From assembly GCA_014155875.1 (NCBI GenBank), contig JACEFZ010021421.1:648001-712000 (forward strand): DNA of 64,000 nt, given 5' to 3'. The notes below the pieces were generated by a model. The model did no database searches. It worked only from the letters and a program-made list of their open reading frames with translations, and was not told where the DNA came from. The stretch comes from Cepaea nemoralis. Lineage: Eukaryota; Mollusca; Gastropoda; Stylommatophora; Helicidae. The number at the start of each line of letters is the position of its first letter. The first letter of the stretch is position 1. Made by a program: the position numbers and the translations under genes. Shown here in pieces: positions 21,114-32,394 of the stretch.

Positions 21114-22470
21114 GTAAGGGCGTATAATTTAAACAATGAGCTGCATACATTTTGATATTTTAATAAACAAGTTCAAGTATATTGATTGGCCAGAGTCAGT
21201 ATATTATTTATATAAAATTAAAAGATGGAACTTTGAACCTGAAGCTTGTTACTTGTTGCGTTGTTGTTAAATAAAAAAGGCTTTACGATAGTAAAATAAA
21301 TGTGAGTGTACGGACGGAAAGAAAGCGTCTGTTAAGATATTTGGTTTCTGTTGACTGAACCAAAATGACCATGTTGGTCTGGAATTGCACTGAGTGACAA
21401 CATTCAAAAATGTCAAAGGAATACAAATAACCCTAGCATCAGAAAATGAGATGCTGGTAAGAAACCAGAAACACCCCGAGATAAGCAGTACGGGTGCAGT
21501 CAGAGGTGGTATCCCAATAACCTAATGGGTACAGCATGTTATATATTAGCCAAGTCATTCTTGTGGGATGAAAGGTAGAAGTAGAAGAAATTCATTCTTA
21601 TATAGCTCGTTCCCCATCCTCAATTGCTTAAATGACTCCCTGCGCATTTGTTTATCCTGTCATCCATATCCACCTTCAAGATGTTCGCTATCGTACTTAT
21701 TTCATATCGACATCACTAAGTGTGTCTGCCCAGAAAACATCTGACCCTCGAAGGGCGAACATTAGGCGCCCGGTGCATCTATCTACCAACATTTTACATA
21801 TATATTGTCTGCCCCGTATACCCATTGGAGCATAGGCCGTCAACCAAAACATACTGAGCCATTCTAGACTTGTTCGTCATTATTTGGATTTTGTAGCTGA
21901 AGTTTTTTAAGACGGGTAGCCAAACCCACCTTAGTCACCTGTTACGACTTGCATGACAGGTTACTGTGCTACTATTCTTTGCTTCCTATAAGGGTCCTGA
22001 TAACACAGAAGTATCTATCTAATATACCAGTATAATTTTGAATTTTAAAAAAATATAAAGAGCTAACTTTAAGCTTCAGCTATATATGAATTGCAATTGG
22101 ACGGGGCAATCTTACACCAAATATGGGGAAATCTAATTCCATTAAGAGTAAGCAGAAATTGAGACCATTTTTTAATAGAGCTGGTATGTCATCATCTGTG
22201 CCAATTTAAAGTCAACATCAAAGTTAGGCGGATATCCTGGCATAGAGATCCACATTTTACATTGGTTTCTAATGATATCACACATCCCTCAGATCTTCTG
22301 GTAGTGAGATTTCTTTGGGTAAGATCCCCCCCCCCCAAAAAAAAACTGTAGGTTCTTTATGCAAGTGTTAGATGTTAAATATCCCACGGCAGTAGCAGAT
22401 CGCAAAGATTAAGGTACATGATCATTGTTTCTGTCTGCTGCTATAATAGCAGCTATGTGCATTTCTATAA
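21114..22470. other. LRRC59 intron 1, 5' part
   Basis: No exon seen. The block at about 21620-22000 shares words with 30490-30715 and 59990-60345 (for example the ttagtcacctgttacgactt type, with ctattcttggcttccc), so it is an old dispersed repeat. Confidence 0.45.
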
Positions 22471-22479
22471 CATGTACAT

Positions 22480-23530
22480 TTCTGTAATATGTGCAGTTGT
22501 ATAATGTGTGTAGTTGTATAATATGTGCAGTTGTATAATGTGCAGTTGTATATGTGCAGTTGTATAATGTGCAGTTGTATAATATGTGCATTTCTATAAT
22601 ATATGCATTTATATAATGTGTGCTGTTGTATAATGTACATTTCTATAATATGTGCAGTTGTATATGTGCATTTGTATAATATGTGCATTTGTATAATATG
22701 TGCAGTTGTACAATATGTGCAATTCTATAATAAGTGCAGTTGTATAATATGTGCGAAGGTTAACCCGGTCAACAAATGCCCGCAGAAGTCGGATGTGTCG
22801 GCCTAACGGCGCAAGAACGCAGCTCTGCTGTAAACAGGCACAACACAATCACGTCCGAAAAAAACTCCGGATGAACGAAGAAGAAGAAGTATAATATGTG
22901 CATTTCTATAATATGTGCATTTGTATAATATATGCATTTGTATACTATGTGCATTTCTATAATATGTGCATTTCTGTAATATGTGCATTTCTATAATATG
23001 TGCATTTGTATAATATGTGCATTTCTATAATATGTGCACTTCTGTAATATGTGCATTTCTATAATATGTGCATTTCTATAATATGTGCATTTCTGTAATA
23101 TGTGCATTTCTATAATATGTGCATTTGTATAATATGTGCATTTCTATAATATGTGCACTTCTGTAATACGTGCATTTCTATAATATGTGCATTTCTATAA
23201 TATGTGCATTTCTGTAATATGTGCATTTCTATAATATGTGCATTTGTATAATATGTGCATTTCTATAATATGTGCACTTCTGTAATATGTGCATTTCTAT
23301 AATATGTGCATTTCTATAATATGTGCATTTGTATAATATGTGCAATTCTATAATATGTGCATTTGTATAATATGTGCAATTCTATAATATGTGCATTTGT
23401 ATAATATGTGCATTTCTATAATATGTGCACTTCTGTAATATGTGCATTTCTATAATATGTGCAATTCTATAATAAGTGCATTTGTATAATATATGCATTT
23501 CTGTAATGTGTGCAGTTCTACAATATGTAC
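22480..23530 (+). repeat. 17-bp minisatellite, about 55 copies, split by a SINE
   Basis: The unit tctataatatgtgcatt repeats with gt/ct, cag/cat and length variants. The left part (22480-22754) is more irregular, the right part (22890-23530) more uniform with a higher-order pattern of tctat, tgtat and tctgt units. The array lies in LRRC59 intron 1. Confidence 0.93.
22755..22889 (+). repeat. Short element family A copy inside the 17-bp array
   Basis: Starts gaaggttaacccggtcaac and ends gaagaagaag, with array units directly on both sides. It must have inserted after the array existed. Confidence 0.88.
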
Positions 23531-23704
23531 AGTTAGTGGTCTGAGCTTGAGAGCAGCCAACCGATGGTTGTTGGTTATGATCTCAAGTTTGCGACAGCAG
23601 GCAGAGGATCTCCGTACAAAGACAATGGCTACAGTCACTGACCAGAATGGTTACCTAGTAAATCATAATTTAACAATTCACACAATTTCAGACGAGGGCA
23701 GACT

Positions 23705-24430
23705 ATAAAATCATATCAATAAGCTGAGTTCAACATGCAGCAGATTCAATATGAATATAAATACAGCCAAAACTGAAGCAATGCAAGTTATCAGATCTCC
23801 GGGTCCACTAAATATATTGATAAATAAAACACCTCAGAAACAAGTTAAAGAATTTAAATATCTAGGAAGTATGATCACAGTAGATGGCAGAATAGACAAA
23901 GAAACCGCAATCAGATGTCAAAAGGCAAGTGCACTTGTTATCAACTGTCGCCTGTACTAAAATATAATTTAAACCTATGTCAGCTAAATGACAGATAATA
24001 AACAGCATATTCATACCAACCCTTTGCTACCAAAGTAATACCTGGACATGATCCAAATCACACTTACATAAAATCAAGACCTTTAAGATGAGTTGCTTGT
24101 GGAGAGCTGTCAACTTCACTATTAGAGAGCAAATAAGAAATGATGTTATCAGACAGACAGTGGAATCAAAACCTTATGCCACATATTGAAAGGCAGAAGA
24201 TCAACTGGTTTGGCCATCTCATTAGAATGCAACACTTATCAACTACCAGCACTGGAACTACATTAAAGAAGATGTGATGTGAGAGCCCGAGAAGAAAATG
24301 GATTGGTGACACCAAAGACATCGTACAATCACACAGAATGACACTAACCAGTGCCACACATCAGGCACAGTATCGTCAGCTATTCTTCCCCACGATGCTT
24401 GATGGCAAAAGTGGAAGATGATAATGATGA
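23705..24430 (+). mobile_element. Truncated LINE reverse transcriptase fragment
   Basis: NMNINTAKTEAMQVIRSPGP and KEFKYLGSMITVDGRIDKET are the typical post-YADD segment of a LINE reverse transcriptase. The rest to about 24430 is frame-broken but keeps the family's nucleotide pattern (tggtttggccatctcattag; gatgcttgatggcaaaagtg). Confidence 0.78.
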
Positions 24431-24557
24431 GACAGTTTCAGATCTGATCCAAGACTGGTGATTGCGTGAGATAGCAAATCATGATAGTGCATGTCTGTCA
24501 ACACTGCACATGATGATGCAGATCCCTTGTTTAGTTTTCTTCTTTGTTTGTTTACAG

Positions 24558-24617
24558 GCTGCTTTACCGAAGGCTACACATCTGGACCTGTCCAATAACT
24601 TGCTCAAAGTATTGCCA
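24558..24617 (+). CDS. LRRC59: LRRC59 exon 2 (residues 31-50)
   Basis: Acceptor tgtttacag and donor gtaagt bound 60 nt in phase 0: AALPKATHLDLSNNLLKVLP, the first leucine-rich repeat (human AALPKATVLDLSCNKLTTLP). Confidence 0.96.
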
Positions 24618-24879
24618 GTAAGTGTCTTGTCCCTGTTGTTTGATGGTGTAGTTCAAACAGCATGCAATAGCCAACCATTCATGTTCAACATTTAGACAGC
24701 CTACATTATGAGGAGAAAGAATACAAAAATTGTTTCTAATCTTGCAAAGCTGACCCACACTGCTTGTTTCTTTCTTCTTAGAGTCCATACTGTGTGATGC
24801 TGCTCATGTCTTTATACAGCTTTTTTTGTCTCGTGTACTGTCAATAATTTCTGATACTGATGTTCTTCTATGACATGAT

Positions 24880-24985
24880 GTCAAACTGTCCAGCTTCTTC
24901 TCTCTTGATTTGTCTTGCCTCTCTTCCCAACTTTTCTGTTGTCATGATGTACTCCAGCATTTCCCTTCTCGTGATTAGTGAGGAT
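24880..24985 (-). mobile_element. Short LINE 3' fragment
   Basis: Resembles the LINE 3' ends at 18290-18390 (tgcctctcttccc, ttgtcatgatgtactccag). Too short to translate. Confidence 0.4.
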
Positions 24986-25134
24986 CATCATCATCACATT
25001 CTAAACAAAAGCCATAGCTACTCTGATCTGATTAACATCCCTAACATCCCTGCCAGTATATATCAGCTGATCACACCAGATTGATTAATCTGATGAATAG
25101 TACCTTTAACAAAATGTTCGTGTTTGAGAGAGGG

Positions 25135-25262
25135 AGACACACACACACACACACCCACACACACTCTGTGTGTGTCTGTCTCTTTCTCTGTCTCTGTCTG
25201 TCTGTCTGTCTCTCTCCCCACCCTCTCCCCTCTCTCTTTCTCTGTGTCTGTCTGTCTCTCTT
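25135..25262 (+). repeat. (CA)n/(TG)n/(CT)n microsatellite cluster
   Basis: Runs of CA, then TGTGTG, then CTCTGTCTGTC. Simple sequence in LRRC59 intron 2. Confidence 0.9.
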
Positions 25263-25442
25263 CAGTCAATTTCCTGTTGGTGTTGACAAACCACTGTGGA
25301 GTAGCTGTTGAATATCCACCTTCACTTTGAGGCAATGCCCTGGCCAGTTTTATTCTGCTATCCATAGGGGACAAGTTCAGAAATTATCTTATGGCTCGAC
25401 AAGATGCATCTCTTATGTATACTTTCTCATGATGTTCCCAGC

Positions 25443-25760
25443 AGGTCAGCACGGTCAAATGGGTAAGAACGCATGTTCTTAAACATCCGGTGTGCTGATG
25501 CCAAGGTAAGCGGTTCACCCCCTACACCGGACAGCTGGACTAAAATGTTGACCTGTTGTCCTTGACTTGGGGACGTAAATTACAAGTACCCGTGAACTAG
25601 GAGTGGGTTCCCCTGATGGCGAGGGATACTTTTAATAGGGAAAGCTAATCCACATGCAAAATTCAGTCCATCACTACTATAATGTGTATGGACTACGCTT
25701 GAGTTTAAAGCGAGTGAGCGCAAAGAAAATCCAAAAACAAAAACAAACAAACAAATGATG
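25443..25760 (+). repeat. SINE family B copy, nearly complete
   Basis: Starts ggtcagcacggtcaaatggg, has B box gcggttcaccccct and ends at gtttaaagcgagtgagcgc plus a CAAA-rich tail. Confidence 0.88.
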
Positions 25761-25864
25761 TGCTTAAAGAATGTGAATTGTCTTATGATGATGTGAGTAA
25801 GCAGTTCTCTTTGTGAGTGAACTTCTTTCAAGTTGTGCTAACCACTGTCTGACAGATGACTCCC

Positions 25865-26285
25865 ATGTAACAGTAGGGTTTATAAAACGTCCTGTTCAGT
25901 GGTCCCATGTAACAGTAGGGTTTATAAAACATCCTGTTCAGTGGTCCCATGTAACAGTAGGGTTTATAAAACGTCCTGTTCAGTGGTCCCATGTAACAGT
26001 AGGGTTTATAAAACATCCTGTTCAGTGATCCCATGTAACAGTAGGGTTTATAAAACATCCTGTTCAGTGATCCCATGTAACAGTAGGGTTTATAAAACAT
26101 CCTGTTCAGTGGTCCCATGTAACAGTAGGGTTTATAAAACATCCTGTTCAGTGATCCCATGTAACAGTAGGGTTTATAAAACATCCTGTTCAGTGGTCCC
26201 ATGTAACAGTAGGGTTTATAAAACATCCTGTTCAGTGGTCCCATGTAACAGTAGGGTTTATAAAACATCCTGTTCAGTGGTCCCA
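25865..26285 (+). repeat. 42-bp minisatellite, 10 copies
   Basis: The unit is ttcagtggtcccatgtaac followed by agtagggtttataaaacatc and ctg. Variation is limited to gg/ga at one site and acg/aca at another. As 42 is a multiple of three, frames remain open on both strands; these are not genes. Confidence 0.95.
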
Positions 26286-26510
26286 TGAAAATAGGGAAAG
26301 CAACCCCTGTTCATTTCCATCACGAAACATAGGTTTATGAAAACTCCGTTGAGTGATAAACAGTAGCGTAAAAAACGCAGTCCAAAACAAAAAAACAATC
26401 CAATGTTGGGGCTTAAAGTAGGGTTTAATTGTCTTATGATCCATGTGGGGGTTTAAAAACATTCCTTTTGAGTGAACTCATGTAAAAAGGGGGTTTCTAA
26501 CACATCTGTT
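26286..26510 (+). repeat. Garbled segment between two parts of the 42-bp array
   Basis: It contains distorted versions of the array unit and of the array's own left flank (cagtccaaaacaaaaaaac, then gggcttaaagt, then attgtcttatgat; compare 25670-25815). The scatter of small indels looks like uncorrected read error or a mis-joined duplicate. Confidence 0.6.
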
Positions 26511-26690
26511 CAGTGATCCCATGTAACAGTAGGGTTTATAAAACATCCTGTTCAGTGATCCCATGTAACAGTAGGGTTTATAAAACATCCTGTTCAGTGA
26601 TCCCATGTAACAGTAGGGTTTATAAAACATCCTGTTCAGTGATCCCATGTAACAGTAGGGTTTATAAAACATCCTGTTCAGTGATCCCAT
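26511..26690 (+). repeat. 42-bp minisatellite, second block, about 4 copies
   Basis: Same unit as 25865-26285, ending in gatcccatattatgggcc. The right flank word gggcctagctctatatgtc also occurs near 61140. Confidence 0.92.
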
Positions 26691-26754
26691 ATTATGGGCC
26701 TAGCTCTATATGTCTGTCACTAATTTGTTCGAAATCAGCTGACGGTAATTTGAC

Positions 26755-27182
26755 AGCAGAGAGCTTTGCATTTATTTCAGTGGTATGAAGTGCTGGTCAT
26801 TCAGAAGGCAATGGTAAGCTATTTCTCATCTAATCGCATCATGTTCCTCTTGTACCTTGCGGTGTCGAGGTGAAGTATAAACAGCGGGAGAGTGCCAGCT
26901 TATGGGCTTCATGTATCGATATTCGGTAAAACTATTGAATGTAAAATTACTTAGTAAATCACAAATAGATAATAAGTGCTGGGGTTGATTTCCATGTACC
27001 CCGTGAAGGTCAGCTGGCCAACAAATGCCTGAAGAAGTGGATGTGTTGGCCGAAAGGTTCAAATATCGCAGCTCTGCTGTAAACAGGCACGACGCAATTA
27101 CGTCTAAAAAACAACATTCCAGACGAACGCAGAAGAAGAAGATTTCAATGTCCTGTAAAGGTTATGCAACTAACTAACTATA
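26755..27182 (+). repeat. SINE family D copy with a nested family A element
   Basis: The D-type 3' half (gtgctggggttgatttc ... tcaatgtcctgtaaagg) is split by a family A element at about 27003-27140, which ends gcagaagaagaa. The flanks gatttccatgt and gatttcaatgt suggest an 11-bp target duplication with one mismatch. Confidence 0.75.
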
Positions 27183-27306
27183 TCCCCAAGATTCTTTGAT
27201 CGTATTTAAATTTTTTGTTTGTTTACATAACAGGGGAGGTCATGCAGGAGTAAGCATTATTAGTGATGCCCTTGTTTATTCAGCTATACTTGTTTTATTC
27301 CAACAG

Positions 27307-27570
27307 GACGCATTCTGTAGTCTCAGCCACATCATCAAGTTGGATCTGAGCAAGAATGCTTTAACTGAGCTCCCGAGAGACTTCGGCCAGCTGGAAAACT
27401 TACAGCATCTGGACCTGTTAGGCAACCAGCTGCGGACACTGCCGCGGTCATTCTGTCAACTCAAGAAACTGAAGTGGTTAGATTTAAAAGACAATCCATT
27501 GGAAAATGGACTGAAGAAGAATGCAGGGGACTGTCTGGATGAAGAGCAGTGCAGGAAGTGTGCAGTTCGG
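27307..27570 (+). CDS. LRRC59: LRRC59 exon 3 (residues 51-138)
   Basis: Acceptor ccaacag and donor gtgaga bound 264 nt, 88 codons, phase 0. It carries three leucine-rich repeats: [38 protein letters not shown] and [15 protein letters not shown]. The C-terminal cap [13 protein letters not shown] matches human CLDEKQCKQCANK. This is the ligand-binding face of the cytosolic domain. Confidence 0.97.
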
Positions 27571-27649
27571 GTGAGATTACATTTGCTTTCAATCATATTT
27601 TCCTTGATCAATATTATTCTTCTGACTCGTTTGTCATGGGAAGGAGATT

Positions 27650-28322
27650 GTTTCTGTTGTGTATGTTGTAATGTCACGTTTCTGTTTTGTATGTTGTAAT
27701 GTCACATTTTTGTTGTGTATGTTATAATGTCATGTTTCTGTTGTGTATGTTATAATGTCACATTTTTGTTGTGTATGTTATAATGTCATGTTTCTGTTGT
27801 GTATGTTATAATGTCACATTTTTGTTGTGTATGTTATAATGTCATGTTTCTGTTGTGTATGTTGTAATGTCACATTTCTGTTGTGCATGTTATAATGCCA
27901 TGTTTCTGTTGTGTATGTTATAATGTCATGTTTCTGTTGTGTATGTTATAATGTCATGTTTCTGTTGTGTATGTTATAATGTCACATTTTTGTTGTGTAT
28001 GTTATAATGTCACATTTCTGTTGTGTATGTTGTAATGTCACGTTTCTGTTGTGTATGTTATAATGTCACATTTTTGTTGTGTATGTTATAATGTCATGTT
28101 TCTGTTGTGTATGTTATAATATCATGTTTCTGTTGTGTATTTTATAATGTCACATTTCTGTTGTGTATGTTATAATGTCACATTTCTGTTGTGTATGTTA
28201 TAATGTCATGTTTCTTTTGTGTATGTTATAATGTCACATTTCTGTTGTGTATGTTATAATGTCATGTTTCTGTTGTGTATGTTATAATGTCATGTTTCTG
28301 TTGTGTATGTTATAATGTCATC
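27650..28322 (+). repeat. 28-bp minisatellite, about 24 copies
   Basis: The unit tttctgttgtgtatgttata then atgtcatg (or atgtcaca) repeats. It lies directly after exon 3 in LRRC59 intron 3. Confidence 0.93.
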
Positions 28323-28354
28323 GTGATGAGCCTTGCAAAGTGGCAGATTGTTTA

Positions 28355-28600
28355 CGTTGTGTATGTCATCATGATGAGCCTTGCAAAGTGGCGTAGGCTT
28401 TCATGTCTCTCCACAAACCTTGGATCTTGCTATTCTGGATCTACTCTATTGATGATGTCCCTCCATGTATTGTCTTAAACCATTAAGCACCATTTCTCTC
28501 CTCCTTCGCCTGCCTCGTCTATTGCTGATCTCTCCAATCAACACGATGTTCTCCAGTGTCCCATTTCTCATTACATTATCAAAGAACATTCCTTGTTTCA
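28355..28600 (-). mobile_element. Truncated LINE 3' fragment
   Basis: Matches the LINE 3' ends at 18180-18390 (gcgtaggctttcatgtctct; ctctccaatcaacacgatgt; ctcattacat). The reading frame is decayed. Confidence 0.6.
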
Positions 28601-28639
28601 TATCTTTCTTTTGCCCTTCATTTCACCATTAGGGCATAT

Positions 28640-28755
28640 GCCATGAACCAACTCATGGCAAGCCATCCTATCTATCGCTATCTCCTGCATCTCTCACCAT
28701 GTTCTCCCACATTATTTATCTCTGTCTTTAATTCTCGTGAAGAAAACTAAACCAC
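28640..28755 (-). repeat. Dispersed repeat family H fragment
   Basis: Shares caagccatcctat, atctctgtctttaattctc and related words with 32420-32510 and 50470-50570. Probably part of an unidentified LINE. Confidence 0.5.
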
Positions 28756-29175
28756 TGTTCAGTAGTGACAACTCAATGGCTTCAGTCTTGGGACGTAGTA
28801 TAGTTTCCTTGACTTCCACACCCGCCAAGTTTTGGTTGTCCGCCTCCTTTAGCCATGTCTTAGGTTGCTTGAGTTGGTGAGTACCCTCCTTGTCACATCC
28901 TGGCTAAATAGCCAGAATGCCCCAAAGGTGTCCATTTATCCTGATGGATGCTAAATGCTGATGTTAATACTTAAAGATCCTGTTACTAATGCTGTCACCT
29001 GATTCTTCTTTAAAAATAATCTTACCTTTTCATATTTAAAAAACCCATCAAGGGTAGAATTCAAGGTAAGCAACAGATAAAACAAGCATCACATGTAGAA
29101 CTCAAGGTAGGCCACAAATAAAATAAGCGTCACAAGTAGAACTCAAGGTAGGTTACAAATAAAACACTCATCACC

Positions 29176-29303
29176 TGGGAAGGCTAACCTGGTCAACAAA
29201 CACCTATCGAAGTCGTATGTGTCGGCCAAAGGGTGCATAACCGGGCACAATGCAATTGCGTCTGAAAAAACACTCCGGATGAAAACAGAAGAAGAAGAAG
29301 AAA
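29176..29303 (+). repeat. Short element family A copy
   Basis: Starts tgggaaggctaacctggtc and ends in GAA repeats. It is flanked by acactcatcac on both sides, but the array itself carries this word, so the duplication is weak evidence. Confidence 0.8.
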
Positions 29304-29475
29304 CACTCATCACAGGTAGAACTTGGTCACATATAAAATAAGCAACACAGGTAGAACTCAGTAACAAACAAAGCAAACATCCCAGGTAGAACTCAAGGTA
29401 AGTCACAAATAAAATACTCATCACAGGTAAAACTCAGTAACAAACAAAGCAAATATCACAGGTAGAACTCAGTAA

Positions 29476-29641
29476 CCGGGAAGGTTAACCCTGTCAACAA
29501 ATGCCCGCAGAAGTTGGATGTGTCGGCCTAACGGCGCAAGAGTGCAGCTCTGCTGTAAACAGGCACAACGCAGTCACGTCCGGGAAAAAAAACTCCGGAT
29601 GAACGCAGAAGAAGAAGAAGAAGAAGAAGAAGAAGAAGAAG
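29476..29641 (+). repeat. Short element family A copy with long (GAA)n tail
   Basis: Starts ccgggaaggttaaccctgtc, ends in about ten GAA units, with agaactcagtaa on both sides. It is the second family A insertion in the 32-bp array. Confidence 0.87.
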
Positions 29642-30405
29642 AACTCAGTAACAAATAAAACAAACATCACGGGTAGAACTCAAGGTAAGCCACAAATAAA
29701 ACGCACATCACAGATAGAACTTAGTCACAAATAAAACACAAATCACAGGTAGAACTCTGTCACAAATAAAACAAACATCACTGGTAGAACTCATCACAAA
29801 TAAAACAAATCACAGGTAGAACTCTGTCACAAATAAAACAAACATCGCAGGTAGAACTCATCACAAATAAAACAAATCACAGGTAGAACTCATCACAAAT
29901 AAAACAAATCACAGGTAGAACTCATCACAAATAAAACAAATCACAGGTAGAACTCATCACAAATAAAACAAATCACAGGTAGAACTCATCACAAATAAAA
30001 CAAATCACAGGTAGAACTCATCACAAATAAAACAAATCACAGGTAGAACTCATCACAAATAAAACAAATCACAGGTAGAACTCATCACAAATAAAACAAA
30101 TCACAGGTAGAACTCTGTCACAAATAAAACAAATCACAGGTAGAACTCATCACAAATAAAACAAATCACAGGTAGAACTCATCACAAATAAAACAAATCA
30201 CAGGTAGAACTCTGTCACAAATAAAACAAATCACTGTAGAACTCATCACAAATAAAACAAATCACAGGTAGAACTCTGTCACAAATAAAACAAACATCAC
30301 AGGTAGAACTCAAGGTAAGCCGTAAATAAAAAGAGCATCACAGATAGAACTCCAGGTAGGCCACAAACAAATGAAGTGTTTAACCACTATTTATTCTTTG
30401 TGTAG

Positions 30406-30478
30406 ATTTTGAGGTACATGACTGACTTAGATGGACTTTTGGAGAAGCAGTCACAAACTGAGTTGAAAAGACAAAAAG
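30406..30478 (+). CDS. LRRC59: LRRC59 exon 4 (residues 139-162)
   Basis: Acceptor ctttgtgtag and donor gtcagt bound 73 nt. The product ILRYMTDLDGLLEKQSQTEL then KRQK starts the charged region after the repeat cap. It ends in phase 1 with the G of Asp163. Confidence 0.93.
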
Positions 30479-30489
30479 GTCAGTTGTTT

Positions 30490-30715
30490 TGTTTGTTAAA
30501 TTCCATGTCTTCTGCCTTTTGTCTTCCAATGTCGGCCCTCTACCAACTCACGCCCGTCTTTTGTAAACTTGTTCATGATTGGCTTGATTTTGTAGCCAAG
30601 TTTTCTACGGAATAAAGTCACCTGACTCACACTAACCTTCCTTAGTCACCTCTTGCGACATATGGTGGGTTATCATATTTCTATTCTTGGCTTCCCTTAT
30701 CAACTCCGATAAGAC
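30490..30715. repeat. Dispersed repeat family G fragment
   Basis: Shares acttgttcatgattggcttg, cttagtcacctcttgcgac and ctattcttggcttccctt with blocks near 21640-22000 and 60215-60350. Identity unknown. Confidence 0.5.
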
Positions 30716-30949
30716 AAGGTCCATTTGTTAAATTACACAACAAACAATAATAAAATATCTGTGAATAATATCTTAGAAAAATATATCTGAAAGATGCATT
30801 TGAAAAAATATTCTTGAAAAATATCTTTATTATTAGTTTTTGAAATTCTTGTTACGTTGACAATGTTGTATATTCATATTTATTTGTTTGTTACTGTTCT
30901 AACAATAATGGTATTCATATTATGCTCGCCATCATCTTCATGGAGATGT

Positions 30950-31290
30950 AAAGAGTTATCATCATCATTATATACATTGCCAACTGGCGTGGTCGTTCTT
31001 GCATTTCCACAGATCTCGGTCCTCTGTGTTCTGGATCAGTTCTGTTGATTTATTTCTCTGTGCCACAGTCGTATTCCATTCAGCATAATTTCTCTTGGTC
31101 TGCTCATGCCTCTTCTACCAATGATCTTTCTTGCCATCACAATGTTTTCCAGTGTCTCTCTTCTCATTACATGACCAGAGAATTCTAATCTCCTTCTTAT
31201 ATGTGTGTATAATGTTCTGCTTTTGTTTTTTCCAGGCCCTCGTTAGGTATTCGAGCATTGACAACATAGTCTCAGAAACAACATCTTTAT
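30950..31290 (-). mobile_element. Truncated LINE 3' fragment
   Basis: Closely parallels 18172-18500 over its length (tctcttggtctgctcatgcc; ttctcattacatgaccagag; gtgtataatgttctg). No intact frame. Confidence 0.68.
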
Positions 31291-31334
31291 AGTTACACTT
31301 TTACAGTTTTACTTTATAAGAGTGATAATAAGCC

Positions 31335-31540
31335 AAAACAATTAAAACGTACTCACAGGTATTGGTGAAATGTTGGACATCTGTTATTTCACGGTAATTT
31401 CAAATTTACCATGAACTCTTTCTGTTTGCACAAAACTGGCTGCAAACAGAAAGAGTTTGTGGTAAATTTGAAATTAGCATGGTGATAACAGATGTTCCAC
31501 ATTTGAACAATACCTGTGACTGTGTGTTTTAATTGTTTCA
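31335..31540. repeat. Long near-perfect inverted repeat (arms about 95 bp)
   Basis: The left arm ends ctctttctgtttgca; the right arm begins tgcaaacagaaagag. A 10-bp loop separates them at 31431-31440. The arms carry ggtaatttcaaatttacc against ggtaaatttgaaattagc and continue to acaattaaaac against gttttaattgt. As RNA it would fold into a long hairpin in LRRC59 intron 4. It may be a foldback or MITE element. Confidence 0.88.
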
Positions 31541-31700
31541 GATTCAGTATTATTCATTTATTCACTTCAAATCATATATAACTACAGTATGCATGACAAG
31601 ATGTGGCAAAATATGCCAGGCAAGAAATCGTGAAAGCTACTGTTTGTGGCTTCTGTGTTCAAATTCACTAAGGGAACACATTGTTTTGAACAATAAGAAT
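31510..31700 (+). repeat. Dispersed repeat shared with 42411-42600
   Basis: The two blocks share caatacctgtgac, ttcatttattcactt, caaaatatgccaggcaa and gtttgtggcttctgtgtt in the same order. The inverted repeat at 31335 abuts this copy; the copy at 42411 lacks the other arm. Confidence 0.75.
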
Positions 31701-31713
31701 TGTTGTTGTTGAG

Positions 31714-31985
31714 GAGCGGCTGGCCAAGTGGCTAGAACGACATAATCTACTTCAGGAGACCCGGGTTTTAACCCGCTGTAAGGTGTGGATGGTTTTCTCT
31801 CGGGGGAAAATAATGAAAACCCTAACCTGCACAGTACGCGTTGACTGCACAGGCCAAGCGGTTAATTTCTCAGGCTCAAGAAAATAATGAAAACCCTAAC
31901 CTGCACAGTTTGCGGTGACTGCGCTAGCCAGGCGGTTAATTCCTCAGACTCAAGACTCCCATGTCCTACACCGCATTGTACTATA
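31714..31985 (+). repeat. SINE family C (tRNA-like head)
   Basis: Head gaggagcggctggccaagtg gives an A-box region; gacccgggttttaacccg supplies the B box. The body has aaaaccctaacctgcacag twice. It is related to 44763-44946 on the opposite strand. Confidence 0.7.
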
Positions 31986-32137
31986 GGCAGCAGATGGCAG
32001 TTGTTGTTATAATATATTGCTTGATCTTGCTTTGCAATTTCTAGGGCTGTTTTATGTTTTTCATTGTCTTAGTTTGATTTTGTTGGTTCGCATGTACTCC
32101 AGTAGTAATTCCTATTCTCTTGTTTTTATCATTCCAG

Positions 32138-32305
32138 ATTCTGAAGCTAAACAGAAAGATAGAGAGGAGAAAGAAAAGCAAAGAAAACGACAGGATAAGA
32201 AAGCAGAGAAAGAAAGAAGGAGGAGAGAGCATGAAGCAAGACGCGCGCAGGAAATGTTGGCACACAGCGGTGATACATCAGACGAAGAATTAAATGCAGC
32301 AAGAG
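32138..32305 (+). CDS. LRRC59: LRRC59 exon 5 (residues 163-218)
   Basis: Acceptor tcattccag and donor gtacga bound 168 nt. The product is a Lys/Glu/Arg-rich coiled coil: SEAKQKDREEKEKQRKRQDK, then KAEKERRRREHEARRAQE, then an acidic DTSDEELNAAR. Human LRRC59 has the same charged region with KEKAEEKERRRKEYDA. Phases 1 and 1 fit both neighbours. Confidence 0.94.
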
Positions 32306-32394
32306 GTACGATATAAGTTCCCTTCTCTTTCCATTGCTTGGTCACACTTTAATTCTTCTTTTACCTTTTATTCCTCTTCTATACCTTTTATTTC

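Larger units (their letters stand above)
29040..30365 (+). repeat. 32-bp minisatellite, about 30 copies, split by two SINEs
   Basis: The core unit is acaaataaaacaaatcacag then gtagaactcatc. The left third is irregular (longer units with caaggtaag), the right part 29870-30290 nearly uniform. It lies in LRRC59 intron 3, ending about 40 bp before exon 4. Confidence 0.92.

Noticed and set aside
27196..27306. Extension of LRRC59 exon 3 to an upstream Met in the same frame
   Set aside because: The preceding codons do not resemble LRRC59, and a good acceptor (ccaacag) joins exon 2 in phase.
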